The notes under the pieces: model-generated | What the model was told of the DNA's origin: nothing | Seen by the model: the letters and a program-made list of their open reading frames with translations, nothing else | Databases searched by the model: none | Shown: positions 9,211 through 18,626 of the stretch, in pieces | Numbering within the stretch: the first letter of the stretch is position 1 | Layout: the number at the start of each line of letters is the position of its first letter | NCBI GenBank assembly: GCA_031291255.1 | Contig: JARLJN010000074.1 | Coordinates: 21,514 to 85,513, forward strand | Direction: 5' to 3' | Length of the DNA stretch: 64,000 nt | Origin: Gammaproteobacteria bacterium | GTDB taxonomy: Bacteria > Pseudomonadota > Gammaproteobacteria > DSM-16500 | Translations under genes and position numbers: made by a program

Positions 9211-10122
9211 ATGTCGAATACTAACGATCAAGATCTTTTATACCATCAGGATACTGATTTTGAATTAATTGAGTTGCTTCTACCCTTTGTACAACAAAAA
9301 TCTTTTCTTGATATAGGTGCTGAAAAAGGATCATTCACAAGATTTCTCGCCTCTAAAGGATTCCTAGGAGGATTTTTTGAACCATTACCTGCTTTTGCAC
9401 CAGAGCTACAAGCTATTGCAGATGAAACCAACTGCAAATTTTTTACATATGCAGTCGATTCCAAAGACGGCACCGCTGATTTTTTTACTGCCTTTGATCA
9501 CGATGATAATCCTACAACTTACTTTTCCACTATGCATCCACTCACCGATGATGAACGCATAACTCATAAAAAAACAACCACAGTGACCTGCAGAAGTTTA
9601 GATAGCTTATTAGAAGAAGGTTTAATTAATAAAAGCATAGGGGTACTCAAGGTCGACACTGAAGGAAATGATTTGAATGTACTAAAAGGCATGAAAAATA
9701 TTGAGACTGAAGTCCTTATGTGTGAATATTTTATGCCAGGCATTTATTCTGGCTGGGAGCTAGGTCATCCGCTAGGCTTAATTAACGAGGCAAAACAACT
9801 GGGTTTTAATAACTACATAGCCATAAAACGCATTGAAGAGTTTGAACTTGTTTCGGTTAATAATAATGAATTTATTAATAAACAATGGGGCAACCTAATC
9901 TTTATCAACGATAATATCTTTAAGGTGGCCAAAGAAAAAATTAACAACTTCATAGCAAAAAAAGAAGTTAAATTGATTAGAGATTTTTTAGCTGTTACAG
10001 GAAATTTAAAAGCCATTAGCCAAGAAAGATTAGACGTAATCAATAATCTCAAACAAATTTGTGATGAACGATTAACATTAATCAATAGACTTCATAATGA
10101 ATTAAATGGTGTATCAAACTAA
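9211..10122 (+). CDS. FkbM-family methyltransferase with C-terminal ERL repeat tail
   Basis: A 303-aa protein. The SAM-binding region reads SFLDIGAEKGSFTRFLA (about 31-47) and the FkbM signature VLKVDTEGNDLNVLKGM. After the catalytic domain a helical tail carries two ERL units 14 residues apart: QERLDVINNL (271-280) and DERLTLINRL (285-294). The start has a strong ribosome site (GGTGAAGGAGCACAAATG). First gene of a plus-strand group with a GT2, a methyltransferase and another FkbM protein, so it probably methylates a sugar in the same glycan. The shared tail with the next gene product suggests the two proteins may pair through coiled coils (inference). Confidence 0.84.
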   Translation: MSNTNDQDLLYHQDTDFELIELLLPFVQQKSFLDIGAEKGSFTRFLASKGFLGGFFEPLPAFAPELQAIADETNCKFFTYAVDSKDGTADFFTAFDHDDNPTTYFSTMHPLTDDERITHKKTTTVTCRSLDSLLEEGLINKSIGVLKVDTEGNDLNVLKGMKNIETEVLMCEYFMPGIYSGWELGHPLGLINEAKQLGFNNYIAIKRIEEFELVSVNNNEFINKQWGNLIFINDNIFKVAKEKINNFIAKKEVKLIRDFLAVTGNLKAISQERLDVINNLKQICDERLTLINRLHNELNGVSN

Positions 10123-10210
10123 GCATTTCAATTCAAACCATGGAAGAAATCAAACAACAAATAATTCAGGTAAATTAAATGTTGATTTAATTTCACAAAG
10201 GAAATTATGT

Positions 10211-11431
10211 ATGACAGATACAACCCGAGATCAAAATAGAAATCTTTACCCTATTGATCCACTTGCTCTTCCTGTCTCAACCAATCCTTTAGTAGATACT
10301 AATTCATGTACAGAATCTCATATCAAAATAGAAAAAATGCTAGCTTCACTAAAGCAAAGTAATACAGAGATTCGACAAGAATTTGAATCTTTAGCATTAT
10401 CAGTTAATCAAAGCCTTAAACGAATAGAAGACACCTATCAAAAAGCTGAAAATATATACAGACAAATTAATGATGAAAGATTAAACGTAATCGGCCAATT
10501 AAAAATGGCTCTCATAGCTTATCGATTAGCTAGTATAGGTGAAAAAATAAAATCATTTTGGCGGCCTCGTATAGGTAAATTGAATCAATATCCAGCACGA
10601 CCGCTGGTGATTAAAAAACAATATCAAGATAAAATCCCTCTCATTAACACTCCAACGATTTCACTTGTTACACCCTCTTTCAACCAAGGTGAATTTATTG
10701 AAAGAACCATTTTAAGTGTTATTGAACAAAAATATCCTGCACTTGAATATATTATTCAAGATGGCGGCTCAAATGATAACACCCAGGAAGTCATTCAAAA
10801 ATATGCGTCTTCTTTGAAATATTGGGACTCCCAAAAAGATAACGGCCAGTCACATGCACTCAACTTGGGATTTGAACATGCTACGGGTGAGATCATGGCT
10901 TATCTTAATTCTGATGATATTTTATTGCCCGGCACATTAGCGTATGTAGCAAACTATTTTACTAGCAATCCAAATATTGATGTTATTTATGGTCATAGAA
11001 TATTAATTGATGAGCATGACCACGAAATTGGCCGATGGGTTTTACCACCGCACAATTCTAAGGTATTAAAATGGGCTGATTATATCCCTCAAGAGACATT
11101 ATTTTGGCGGAAAAGCATTTGGGATAAAGCTGGTGCACAGATTGACGAAAGCTTTAAGTTTGCCATGGATTGGGATTTGTTGTTACGATTCCAAAAGGCT
11201 GGCGCACGGTTTGCACGCTTGCCGCGCTTTCTAGGCGCATTCCGTATACACTCTCATCAAAAAACATCTGCTCAAATTTCAAAAGTTGGAGTGGATGAAA
11301 TGCACCGCTTACGGACAAGATCTCATGGGCGCCAAGTATCTCACATTGAAATTAAGAGAAATATTATTCCTTATTTAATTAAGCATATTATTTTTCATAA
11401 ATTATACAAAATAGGTATTCTACGTTATTAA
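10211..11431 (+). CDS. Family 2 glycosyltransferase with N-terminal coiled coil
   Basis: A 406-aa protein. Residues about 38-100 are a predicted coiled coil holding one ERL unit (DERLNVIGQL, 88-97); after a basic linker comes a GT-A domain with SLVTPSFNQGEFIERTI, IQDGGSND and AYLNSDDI (DXD-type). Start choice: ATG 10211 has AAAGGAAA 7-8 bases upstream; an in-frame ATG at 10106 lies inside the previous gene, and its extra 35 residues look unstructured. The GT domain is closest within this window to the GT2 at 2685-3587. Substrates unknown. It is followed 25 bases later by a methyltransferase gene. Confidence 0.85.
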   Translation: MTDTTRDQNRNLYPIDPLALPVSTNPLVDTNSCTESHIKIEKMLASLKQSNTEIRQEFESLALSVNQSLKRIEDTYQKAENIYRQINDERLNVIGQLKMALIAYRLASIGEKIKSFWRPRIGKLNQYPARPLVIKKQYQDKIPLINTPTISLVTPSFNQGEFIERTILSVIEQKYPALEYIIQDGGSNDNTQEVIQKYASSLKYWDSQKDNGQSHALNLGFEHATGEIMAYLNSDDILLPGTLAYVANYFTSNPNIDVIYGHRILIDEHDHEIGRWVLPPHNSKVLKWADYIPQETLFWRKSIWDKAGAQIDESFKFAMDWDLLLRFQKAGARFARLPRFLGAFRIHSHQKTSAQISKVGVDEMHRLRTRSHGRQVSHIEIKRNIIPYLIKHIIFHKLYKIGILRY

Positions 11432-11456
11432 AAATATATATTAAGAGCTACATATC

Positions 11457-12248
11457 ATGGAAAATAGTATTAAAAGGACAGCTAAACGTATTTTTGCATC
11501 CCGTAATAAAAATATAACTGATCTCGACAGCCCTGATCGTTTTTGGGAAATTCGCAATACCATTAAAAAAAAATCAGCACTGCATTATTTATATCTAGAA
11601 GTATATAAAAAATATCTAGACTGCATAAAACGCTCTCCATCAGGAAAAATTGTGGAAATCGGTTCAGGGGCAGGATTTGTTAAAGAACTTATCCCAAACA
11701 TCATAACAACAGATATAGTAGCGTATTCCGGAATCGACAAAACATTAGATGCAACAAAAATGGATTTTCTTGATTGCAGCCTTTCTTGTATTTGTATGTT
11801 TAACGTATTACACCACATACCTAATACTCCTGCTTTTTTTCAAGAAGCCTTGCGTTGCTTAGCACCTGGAGGTCGTTTATTTATGGTTGAGCCATACCCA
11901 GGTTGGATAGGTGCATTAGTTTATCGTTATTTACATCACGAACCCTATGATCCTCACGTTAAGCAATGGGAATTTGAATCTAAAGGTCCAGTATCTGATG
12001 CTAATAACGCTTTGCCTTATGTTATTTTTGAGCGTGATATAAAAAAATTCAGATTGTTATTCCCTGATTTTTCTATTGAACGTTTTGAAACACATACACC
12101 CTTACGATATTGGCTTGCTGGAGGATTAAAAAAATGGTCTCTATTACCTAGTTGGGTATTTAATTTCGCTACATGGGTAGACCGAAAACTAATACAGATT
12201 TCGCCTAAATTTGGCAGTTTTGTAAATATTGAATTGGTGAAAAGATGA
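11457..12248 (+). CDS. Class I SAM-dependent methyltransferase
   Basis: A 263-aa protein with the Rossmann motif VEIGSGAGFVKEL (about residues 63-75), an acidic second strand, FNVLHHIPNT and LRCLAPGGRLFMVEP, i.e. the Methyltransf_11/25 pattern. The last ~100 residues are aromatic and basic, perhaps membrane-associating. Its stop overlaps the next ATG by four bases (12245-12248), so it is coupled to the FkbM gene. It probably methylates a glycan precursor; a glycosyl or lipid substrate cannot be told apart from sequence. Confidence 0.82.
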   Translation: MENSIKRTAKRIFASRNKNITDLDSPDRFWEIRNTIKKKSALHYLYLEVYKKYLDCIKRSPSGKIVEIGSGAGFVKELIPNIITTDIVAYSGIDKTLDATKMDFLDCSLSCICMFNVLHHIPNTPAFFQEALRCLAPGGRLFMVEPYPGWIGALVYRYLHHEPYDPHVKQWEFESKGPVSDANNALPYVIFERDIKKFRLLFPDFSIERFETHTPLRYWLAGGLKKWSLLPSWVFNFATWVDRKLIQISPKFGSFVNIELVKR

Positions 12249-13087
12249 ATATCTCAAATAAATGTACAGAAATACTGTTATGGTTATATAAGACAAGCAA
12301 CCGTATGGGTTGGCTGGATTCGCAGTTCATTCAATCACTCTATATATCATCTTATTTTAAATATAAAAAATTTATTGAAGACCCCTACTCCAGACTCGTT
12401 AAACATCACAGCAATCTATTTAAAAACGGTCATATTCTTGATATAGGTGCCAACATAGGATACACATCTTTTGTATTTTCAAAAGCACTAGGCAACACGT
12501 ATAATATATTTGCTTTCGAACCAGAATATAAAAATATGAAAATCTTAAAGCTAGTCAGTCAACAATATGGTTTTATTAAAAAATTAATTCCAATATCTGC
12601 AGCTGTAGGAGATAAAGAGGGTGAAATTGAATTGTGGCGTAATGAATCACACAATGGAGATCATCGCATTTTAACGGATGAACTGAAAAAAACCCTTAAA
12701 GGCAGTATTAAAACTCAAAAAATTTCTGTTGTCAGTATTGATAACTATTTAAAAAATTACAGGAATTCTTCTCCAGTTTCTTTTATTAAAATTGATGTGC
12801 AAGGTTATGAGTTAGCAGTATGCAAAGGCATGCAAGAAACGTTAACTAACAATCCTAATGCTGTCATAGGGTTTGAGTATTGCCCTAGCATAATAAAATC
12901 ACTGGGCTTTGATCCTCATGAACTTTTAGAATTTTTTCAAAAAAAGAATTTTAATTTTTATTTCTTAAATAAGAAAAATTTACTTGAAACATTTGATGTT
13001 AATAAAACCGATATGCTGCTTCCCAAAAAACCGCATGATTATATAGATATACTTTGCTCTCAAAGAGATTTACTGCGTGTTAATTAA
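12245..13087 (+). CDS. FkbM-family methyltransferase
   Basis: A 280-aa protein. It has ILDIGANIGYTSFVFSKAL (motif I, about 64-82), AFEPE, and the FkbM signature SFIKIDVQGYELAVCKGM, then FEYCPS. Unlike the FkbM proteins at 6541 and 9211, it has no ERL tail; instead it has an N-terminal extension of about 55 residues before the SAM domain. Coupled to the preceding methyltransferase by an ATGA overlap. It closes this plus-strand operon, which ends at a perfect hairpin. Confidence 0.86.
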   Translation: MNISNKCTEILLWLYKTSNRMGWLDSQFIQSLYISSYFKYKKFIEDPYSRLVKHHSNLFKNGHILDIGANIGYTSFVFSKALGNTYNIFAFEPEYKNMKILKLVSQQYGFIKKLIPISAAVGDKEGEIELWRNESHNGDHRILTDELKKTLKGSIKTQKISVVSIDNYLKNYRNSSPVSFIKIDVQGYELAVCKGMQETLTNNPNAVIGFEYCPSIIKSLGFDPHELLEFFQKKNFNFYFLNKKNLLETFDVNKTDMLLPKKPHDYIDILCSQRDLLRVN

Positions 13088-13095
13088 ATTTTCTC

Positions 13096-13126
13096 AACAC
13101 TAGCTCTTTATCGAAGAGCTAGTGTT
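13096..13126. terminator. Perfect hairpin terminator, bidirectional
   Basis: AACACTAGCTCTT (13096-13108) pairs perfectly over 13 bases with 13114-13126 around a 5-base loop. It lies between two convergent genes only 48 bases apart, as expected for a shared bidirectional terminator; T-richness follows loosely on both sides. Confidence 0.7.
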
Positions 13127-13135
13127 GCTAATTTA

Positions 13136-15541
13136 TCATGAGATAGGCTCCCACTTTATTTCCCGCAACTTAACAGCTTTATTAACAAGCAGGCTTAATT
13201 TAAATTTATCCTCAGGCTGCACGGTTACCAACAATTTATTCAGGCCAGGATTTTCTTTTATAGGCTGCGCTTTAAATAAATTATCACCTATCTTCAATTC
13301 TACATCATTCATATTTCCATCAAAAATCAAAGTCAGTTGTGAGGGCTTATCATACTGAGCTTTGATATCAACAGAACCTGATTTTAAAAGCATACGGTAA
13401 TGACCTAAAACATCTTTCTTACTATCTGAAGTTATAGAATTAGGTAAGATAACACTGTAATCATTCCGATAATAAACATCACCAATATTAGTAAAACGAG
13501 CCATACGTGACGCGTAGATATCTTTGGTAGACAGCCATTCTTTAGGATATCCATTGCCTACAGGTACCACTGCTTGCTCAGAGCGACCGATAAGAGATGA
13601 CACCATATTCTTTGTCCAATGCTCATTCTCACGTCGCAACGCTAAATCGAATTCCTCTTTAGAAAGACGAGTATTATATTCCGACCATACAGGTTGGTAA
13701 TGCAAGCTGGTATATATAGGCCAAAAACTAAGGATACTATCCCCTATCACATGTGATAAGGAAGGAATATTAGAAACGATCATGGAAGGTCGAATAGTAT
13801 CGTGAAAGCCAGATAATAATACCGGACTTTCATGCAAAGCTGAAATAGATAGTTCATTTTTTAATTTCACCCAAGCAATATTACGCTCATCAAAACGTGG
13901 GATAAGTGGATCATTATAAACATCATGCGAGGCCAGATAATTAATTGTTCTAGTGACAGTATATATATTCGTGCAAATAAAGACTGTAAGTACAATTTTA
14001 CCTACCGTGGTAAAACCTACTTGTAGAACACTAGTCTTTTTTGTAAAACAAAAATATCTATTTGTTATAGCAACTAACCCTATCATAGCAAAAGGCATAG
14101 AATAATGCAGGCTACGAGCGAATCGTAAACCATCTTCTGCATTCGCCATAATCAGTGTAACTAGGGGCCATATGATCAAAGGGATCGCATATACACGAGC
14201 TATGGAAGTTTTATTTTTGAATAATCCAACCAACGCAATACCACAGAAAGTAAAGAATACTATAGGGCTTAACCATTTTGAGCTTGCTATAAAGACGGCA
14301 GTATGCGCATTGAAAGAGCTAGAATCATAATAAGAAATAGCGCCAAGTATAACCGAAGCTAAAGTCCACTGTTGAAAAGTTGAATCTAAAGGTACCGAGA
14401 AAAATTCTTTGGCACCCACGCCTGCTGTGAAATGATACTCCATAACACTTACTATCACTGGATGAAGATTATCAATGATTCTAGAATAAATCGAATAAGC
14501 TGCATAAGGAGCAGCAATAAACACTAACAAATAGACAAAAACAACACGTTGTAACGCAGAAATAAATCTTGGCCATCCATGATTCAGTTGCCACATAACT
14601 ATTAAGGCGCTAGGGAAAAATATATTTATTGGGACTGGTTCTGAATAAATTGAAAAATATGCTGCCATCGTGATTGCGGTCAGCAATTGCCAACGCCATG
14701 AAGGGGCTCGCGCCACACGAACCAACATTGCTAAAGTTACTAAACTTGGAGCTATACCAAGAATTAAAGCAAGACTTCCCTGTACGTGGATTAAAAATAA
14801 ATAAAAACCACTCAAGAAAACCAATTGTAAGATCAAAGAAGTTAAAATAGAAAATCGTAAAAAAGTCCGACCTAAAAAACCTAAAGCTAAGCCTAATGTT
14901 AAAATTGAGCAGGAAACAAGAACAGGAAATGCTTCTTGATAGCTAAGCCCTATTAGCGACTTAGTCGTTGCCAACATGATATCGGCTCCACGTCTAAATG
15001 CTTTTGCATAAGGTACAAGACGTGCCCCTATATCGTGAACATAATGATCATAGCGAGGAATAGGAAGATCATTAATAGAACCTGTATTCATTTCTTCTAA
15101 AATTTGCTTTGCATCTAAACAGTATAGCAATTGATCCGAACTTCCAACCAACAATTGATATCCACTCGTATGAAATAGCCATGCAAAAACAAGAAGATAA
15201 ACAAAAGGTAACATCCAAAACCACTTTAAAGGCTTTTGAATGCTATATTTAACAATTTGATAGGTGCTACTTCGCAAACTCAAACAGAGCATTAATGAGA
15301 AGAAACCTAATATACATACATTTAATTTGGGTGTAAGCGGTATAAGTAAAACAGAGAGCTCAAAAAACCCGACCAGCGTTAAAAGACACATACCTAATAA
15401 CGGTGCTAATAAAAATGCTTTTTGTTTATGTCGACCTGTGAGGAGAACCACAACTGGACCAAGTCCAATTAGATACCAAATGGAAAAAGCAGTAAGCGTG
15501 ATGACTATATTATTAATGAAATTCATAATTAAATAACCCAT
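13136..15541 (-). CDS. Large polytopic membrane protein, GT-C-like, with extracytoplasmic C-terminal domain
   Basis: An 801-aa protein. The first ~520 residues hold many hydrophobic segments; after the first few comes a loop with SSDQLLYCLDAKQIL, an acidic loop in the position typical of GT-C glycosyltransferases. The last ~270 residues are hydrophilic, with a terminal beta-rich part (LTLIFDGNMNDVELKIG). Layout resembles the 959-aa protein at 37468-40347. A lipid-linked-sugar glycosyltransferase acting at the periplasmic face is plausible, but no family is recognised with certainty. In-frame ATGs at 15541 and 15526 both lack a clear ribosome site. Confidence 0.6.
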   Translation of the reverse strand: MGYLIMNFINNIVITLTAFSIWYLIGLGPVVVLLTGRHKQKAFLLAPLLGMCLLTLVGFFELSVLLIPLTPKLNVCILGFFSLMLCLSLRSSTYQIVKYSIQKPLKWFWMLPFVYLLVFAWLFHTSGYQLLVGSSDQLLYCLDAKQILEEMNTGSINDLPIPRYDHYVHDIGARLVPYAKAFRRGADIMLATTKSLIGLSYQEAFPVLVSCSILTLGLALGFLGRTFLRFSILTSLILQLVFLSGFYLFLIHVQGSLALILGIAPSLVTLAMLVRVARAPSWRWQLLTAITMAAYFSIYSEPVPINIFFPSALIVMWQLNHGWPRFISALQRVVFVYLLVFIAAPYAAYSIYSRIIDNLHPVIVSVMEYHFTAGVGAKEFFSVPLDSTFQQWTLASVILGAISYYDSSSFNAHTAVFIASSKWLSPIVFFTFCGIALVGLFKNKTSIARVYAIPLIIWPLVTLIMANAEDGLRFARSLHYSMPFAMIGLVAITNRYFCFTKKTSVLQVGFTTVGKIVLTVFICTNIYTVTRTINYLASHDVYNDPLIPRFDERNIAWVKLKNELSISALHESPVLLSGFHDTIRPSMIVSNIPSLSHVIGDSILSFWPIYTSLHYQPVWSEYNTRLSKEEFDLALRRENEHWTKNMVSSLIGRSEQAVVPVGNGYPKEWLSTKDIYASRMARFTNIGDVYYRNDYSVILPNSITSDSKKDVLGHYRMLLKSGSVDIKAQYDKPSQLTLIFDGNMNDVELKIGDNLFKAQPIKENPGLNKLLVTVQPEDKFKLSLLVNKAVKLREIKWEPIS

Positions 15542-15630
15542 AACTTAATGCTGTTGATTAATTTTCATATTCAATAGCAATGTTTTTGAGTAATATTTCC
15601 TTAACCTACAAATGAAAAAAATACTTTTTT

Positions 15631-16374
15631 TCATTTAGTTGCTATAAATAATGTGGGGCAAACAGGGGTTATAAAGCTAGGTACTTTAAAGCCAAACTGT
15701 AGGACCCACCTGCCTAGTGGAATTTCAGTGATGTCAACATGATTAAATTTTTTCTGAATTTCATCACCTATTAATTCTTTTGGATATTGAAGCGTCATGG
15801 GGTGCTCTAGAAATCGTGCAGCAAATTTTCCAGCTAAGCGATATACCAATTTTTCAAAATGTAAAAACCATGGGGGAATACAGGACTCCATTAGAATAAA
15901 CTTTCCATTAGGCTTCAGTACACGATGAGCTTCTGAAATAGCTAGCTGCATATTTTTCATAGAGCTTTTTACGGTATCCCCTGTTAAATGATGTATTAAC
16001 ATAACCATTAAAACCCCATCAAAACTCTCATCCTTTTCAGGAATTTCTAAAGCACTCCCTGTTTTAAAAATAACATTTTTTGGATGAACGAATGTATCAG
16101 GCAATTGATCTAAAAATAAATCCAAAGCAGTAATTTTTTTTACAAGACTAGTATCATAGTCAAATACCCCGCCATTACCGATATCTAACAAATGATCTAT
16201 ATCAGGTATTGATTGATCAACCGCTTGACGAATTGCTTTATATGTATCTAAAGATTGGATATTCTTATTATAAGATTCAAGATTATTCTGAAAAAAAGAA
16301 ATATTCTTATTAATGCTTTCTTGAGTTTGCGGCGTATTCGCATCCTGCATTTTATCGCTCCATTTCAAATTCAT
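15631..16374 (-). CDS. Class I SAM-dependent methyltransferase
   Basis: A 247-aa protein with a divergent motif I, LLDIGNGGVFDYD, where the usual E/DxGxGxG is DIGNGG, then ALDLFLDQLP, FDGVLMVMLIHHLTG and AHRVLKPNGKFILMES. The overall order is that of the Methyltransf_11 family. Its ATG overlaps the stop of the upstream methyltransferase gene by four bases (16371-16374), so the pair is made together. Substrate unknown; probably a sugar or lipid intermediate of the surface glycan. Confidence 0.78.
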   Translation of the reverse strand: MNLKWSDKMQDANTPQTQESINKNISFFQNNLESYNKNIQSLDTYKAIRQAVDQSIPDIDHLLDIGNGGVFDYDTSLVKKITALDLFLDQLPDTFVHPKNVIFKTGSALEIPEKDESFDGVLMVMLIHHLTGDTVKSSMKNMQLAISEAHRVLKPNGKFILMESCIPPWFLHFEKLVYRLAGKFAARFLEHPMTLQYPKELIGDEIQKKFNHVDITEIPLGRWVLQFGFKVPSFITPVCPTLFIATK

Positions 16375-17258
16375 GTCTTACGTACTGTTAATAAACATCT
16401 AATTCCAAAAGGGTACTCAACATATTTACCCAATAATAATTCCAACTTAATGATGCTAGATAAAAACATATTTTGTCTAGTATATTGTATATTTTTTTCA
16501 ATTGTTCTTTTTTGTTGTGCTTCACTTTTAAAAAACAAACGTTTATTTTTTTGTTTAATCAGCCAAAATCCAGGGTATATGAAGCAGCCTAAATGCGACT
16601 TTTTTGCAATTGAAAAACCGGTATTTTTTGTCAGTGCTATTAAATGGTTCAATGAATAACGACGAAAATGTAACAACAGTTTATCATGCAAATCATACAA
16701 ATTTGGTGCTGCAGGCACCTCAATAATTGCGATACCTCCTGGTTTTAATATTCTATAAACATGCTCTAGTGCAGCAACATCATTTTCAATATGTTCAAGA
16801 ATATTCAGCAATACAACAACATCAATTGAATTATCAGGCAATGGGCAATTTGTTAAATCAAATCGAAGCAATGGAGTGTTTGGCATTTGTTTAGCTAAGT
16901 TCAACAATGGCTCTCGAACGATATCAGCACCAATTAAAATAGCATTAGGCATAACTTTATGAAACTCTTTTAACATAAATCCAGATGAACAACCCACCTC
17001 AAGAATGATAGGATTTGGTATGTTTGAATATTGTTGAATTTGCGTAAGAGTGTGTGCACGTGACGCACTATCAATTGCATGATTTTCACCTGCATGATCT
17101 TCATGAAATTGAGTTAATTCATCATTCCACCCTTGAAAATTTTCACTATATTCTAAAATCTTATTCTCACTATTTCCGACAATGAAAGCGCTGCCATTCC
17201 AATATGGCAAAGGCCCACTTTCTATTAAAGGTGGTAATCTGAATGGTAATAAATTCAT
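16371..17258 (-). CDS. Class I SAM-dependent methyltransferase
   Basis: A 295-aa protein. Motif I is ILEVGCSSGFMLKEF, then GADIVREPLL, VVVLLNILEHIENDVAALEHVYRILKPGG, and a basic HFRRYS segment common in methyltransferases of lipid-linked glycans. The start at 17258 is chosen because AGGGGA stands 5 bases upstream; an in-frame start at 17297 has no such site. It is coupled to the following methyltransferase by a four-base overlap. The C terminus (about the last 60 residues) is hydrophobic and basic. Confidence 0.8.
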   Translation of the reverse strand: MNLLPFRLPPLIESGPLPYWNGSAFIVGNSENKILEYSENFQGWNDELTQFHEDHAGENHAIDSASRAHTLTQIQQYSNIPNPIILEVGCSSGFMLKEFHKVMPNAILIGADIVREPLLNLAKQMPNTPLLRFDLTNCPLPDNSIDVVVLLNILEHIENDVAALEHVYRILKPGGIAIIEVPAAPNLYDLHDKLLLHFRRYSLNHLIALTKNTGFSIAKKSHLGCFIYPGFWLIKQKNKRLFFKSEAQQKRTIEKNIQYTRQNMFLSSIIKLELLLGKYVEYPFGIRCLLTVRKT

Positions 17259-17582
17259 TTTTTCCCCTGAAACTTCCATTCTACTAATGAAAATCATCTG
17301 ATACGCATATTATTATGACCATTTTTTTAATAACTAAACAGACGCTATAATATACTAAATCCCAACATAACCATTAACGAAATTACTAAAAAATGTGAAC
17401 GAGTAGAGATATCATAAATATAATGGACATGACGAGGAATCGGGACGTCATCGACTATATCGTATTTATTATTTTCATTTAATGCCTAACAGAACAATAG
17501 AAGATATTGTGATACGAATTACAATACTTATTTATCTGACTTAAAAACGTTACAATATACTAAATTCCAATGTACATAATAT
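17259..17582. other. Gene-free AT-rich stretch with a 22-base direct repeat
   Basis: No supportable gene is seen. Two near-copies of a 22-base sequence, GCTATAATATACTAAATCCCAA (17344-17365) in the first and matching at 19 of 22 positions in the second (17549-17570), lie about 205 bases apart in the same orientation. They may be a regulatory site or a remnant of a small duplication. Both flanking genes are on the minus strand. Confidence 0.4.
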
Positions 17583-18614
17583 TCAGGTTAAAACTCGCTT
17601 ATCTAATTGTAACGCGATTACCTCATTAGCGATACGATTAGCCACTTGTTGAAGTGCTGGTGGTTTCAAATGCTCACAATCTAAAAAATACTCTGTATCA
17701 ATAAGACCACTTAAATCTACAGAATTTATAGCGCCCATATTGGATAATGCAGAAATTAAAACTTGTCTATTTTTATTTAAAGTAAACCGATAAAATGAAG
17801 TTGCATCAGGTGATTTAAAATTAGTATTGATAGGAGTGATATAAAATAAAATTGGAACGTTATTTTTTTCAGCTAGTAATGCGAGCTTTTTCCAATCATC
17901 AAGTAAAAACTTAGAAATAGGCCCGCCATAATATGAACCTATCAGTGGTAATTTATATCCTATAGGATGAATAACAGGAGTTAAATTAATTAAGTCTATA
18001 ATACTATCAGCCTTGTAGTAATCAGAATACTTGAGATGATAGTAATTAAATATGTCATCTCTCATTTTTCTCGAGAGGTCGAGAAATCTTTCTCTAGGTA
18101 ATGGCGTAGTAATCCATCTCCCCCATCCTAATTCCATTATTGAAAGCAAAGGCGGTGCCGTATAAAAACCTTGCGTGCGACTCCAACCAGCAGGATCATT
18201 ATAATAACCATGCGTATAATAGGCCGAAAAACCACGGGGATTAACTTCCACAATTATCAACTTCGGCAAACGAATTGATTTTTGCTTAGCTACTTGGAAT
18301 AATTTCTCTAAGCATTTGTAATATAGACGACTCAATCCTCCATGAATAATCGCTCCGTGAACAGAAAGACTAACGCCTTGTTTATCTAGCGCACTTTGAA
18401 GCAGCATTGGGAAGGGTTTGTCTTGATTTCCTACGTCATGAGTAGAGCTTCCAATAGTTAAAATATAATCCTTTTTTTCATCTTGAATCTCTGCTACTAG
18501 CTTATTTACTTTTTCTCTGTCCTTTGAAGACTCCAGTTTATGATAATCTATTGCCATCAACATAAAAATCATTACGGCAAGAGCTGAAATTAATGGAATA
18601 AATGGCCGAATCAT
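17583..18614 (-). CDS. Membrane-anchored SGNH-type acyltransferase, partner of the MBOAT at 18627
   Basis: A 343-aa protein with an N-terminal signal anchor (residues about 5-22) and an extracytoplasmic domain. It has an SGNH block I, TIGSSTHD (Ser56/57), and a block V, LDCEHLKPP (Asp312, His315), giving a Ser-His-Asp type active site as in DltD/AlgX-like proteins. It follows the MBOAT gene by 12 bases on the same strand. By analogy with known MBOAT-SGNH pairs, it would take an acyl group from the MBOAT's C-terminal tyrosine and pass it to a polysaccharide in the periplasm. Family-level similarity is weak outside the motifs; an esterase role is the alternative. Confidence 0.68.
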   Translation of the reverse strand: MIRPFIPLISALAVMIFMLMAIDYHKLESSKDREKVNKLVAEIQDEKKDYILTIGSSTHDVGNQDKPFPMLLQSALDKQGVSLSVHGAIIHGGLSRLYYKCLEKLFQVAKQKSIRLPKLIIVEVNPRGFSAYYTHGYYNDPAGWSRTQGFYTAPPLLSIMELGWGRWITTPLPRERFLDLSRKMRDDIFNYYHLKYSDYYKADSIIDLINLTPVIHPIGYKLPLIGSYYGGPISKFLLDDWKKLALLAEKNNVPILFYITPINTNFKSPDATSFYRFTLNKNRQVLISALSNMGAINSVDLSGLIDTEYFLDCEHLKPPALQQVANRIANEVIALQLDKRVLT

Positions 18615-18626
18615 TAAAGTCTTTTC

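Noticed and set aside
10106..10210. N-terminal extension of the coiled-coil GT2
   Set aside because: It would start inside the previous gene and its residues are low-complexity polar; ATG 10211 has a clear ribosome site.
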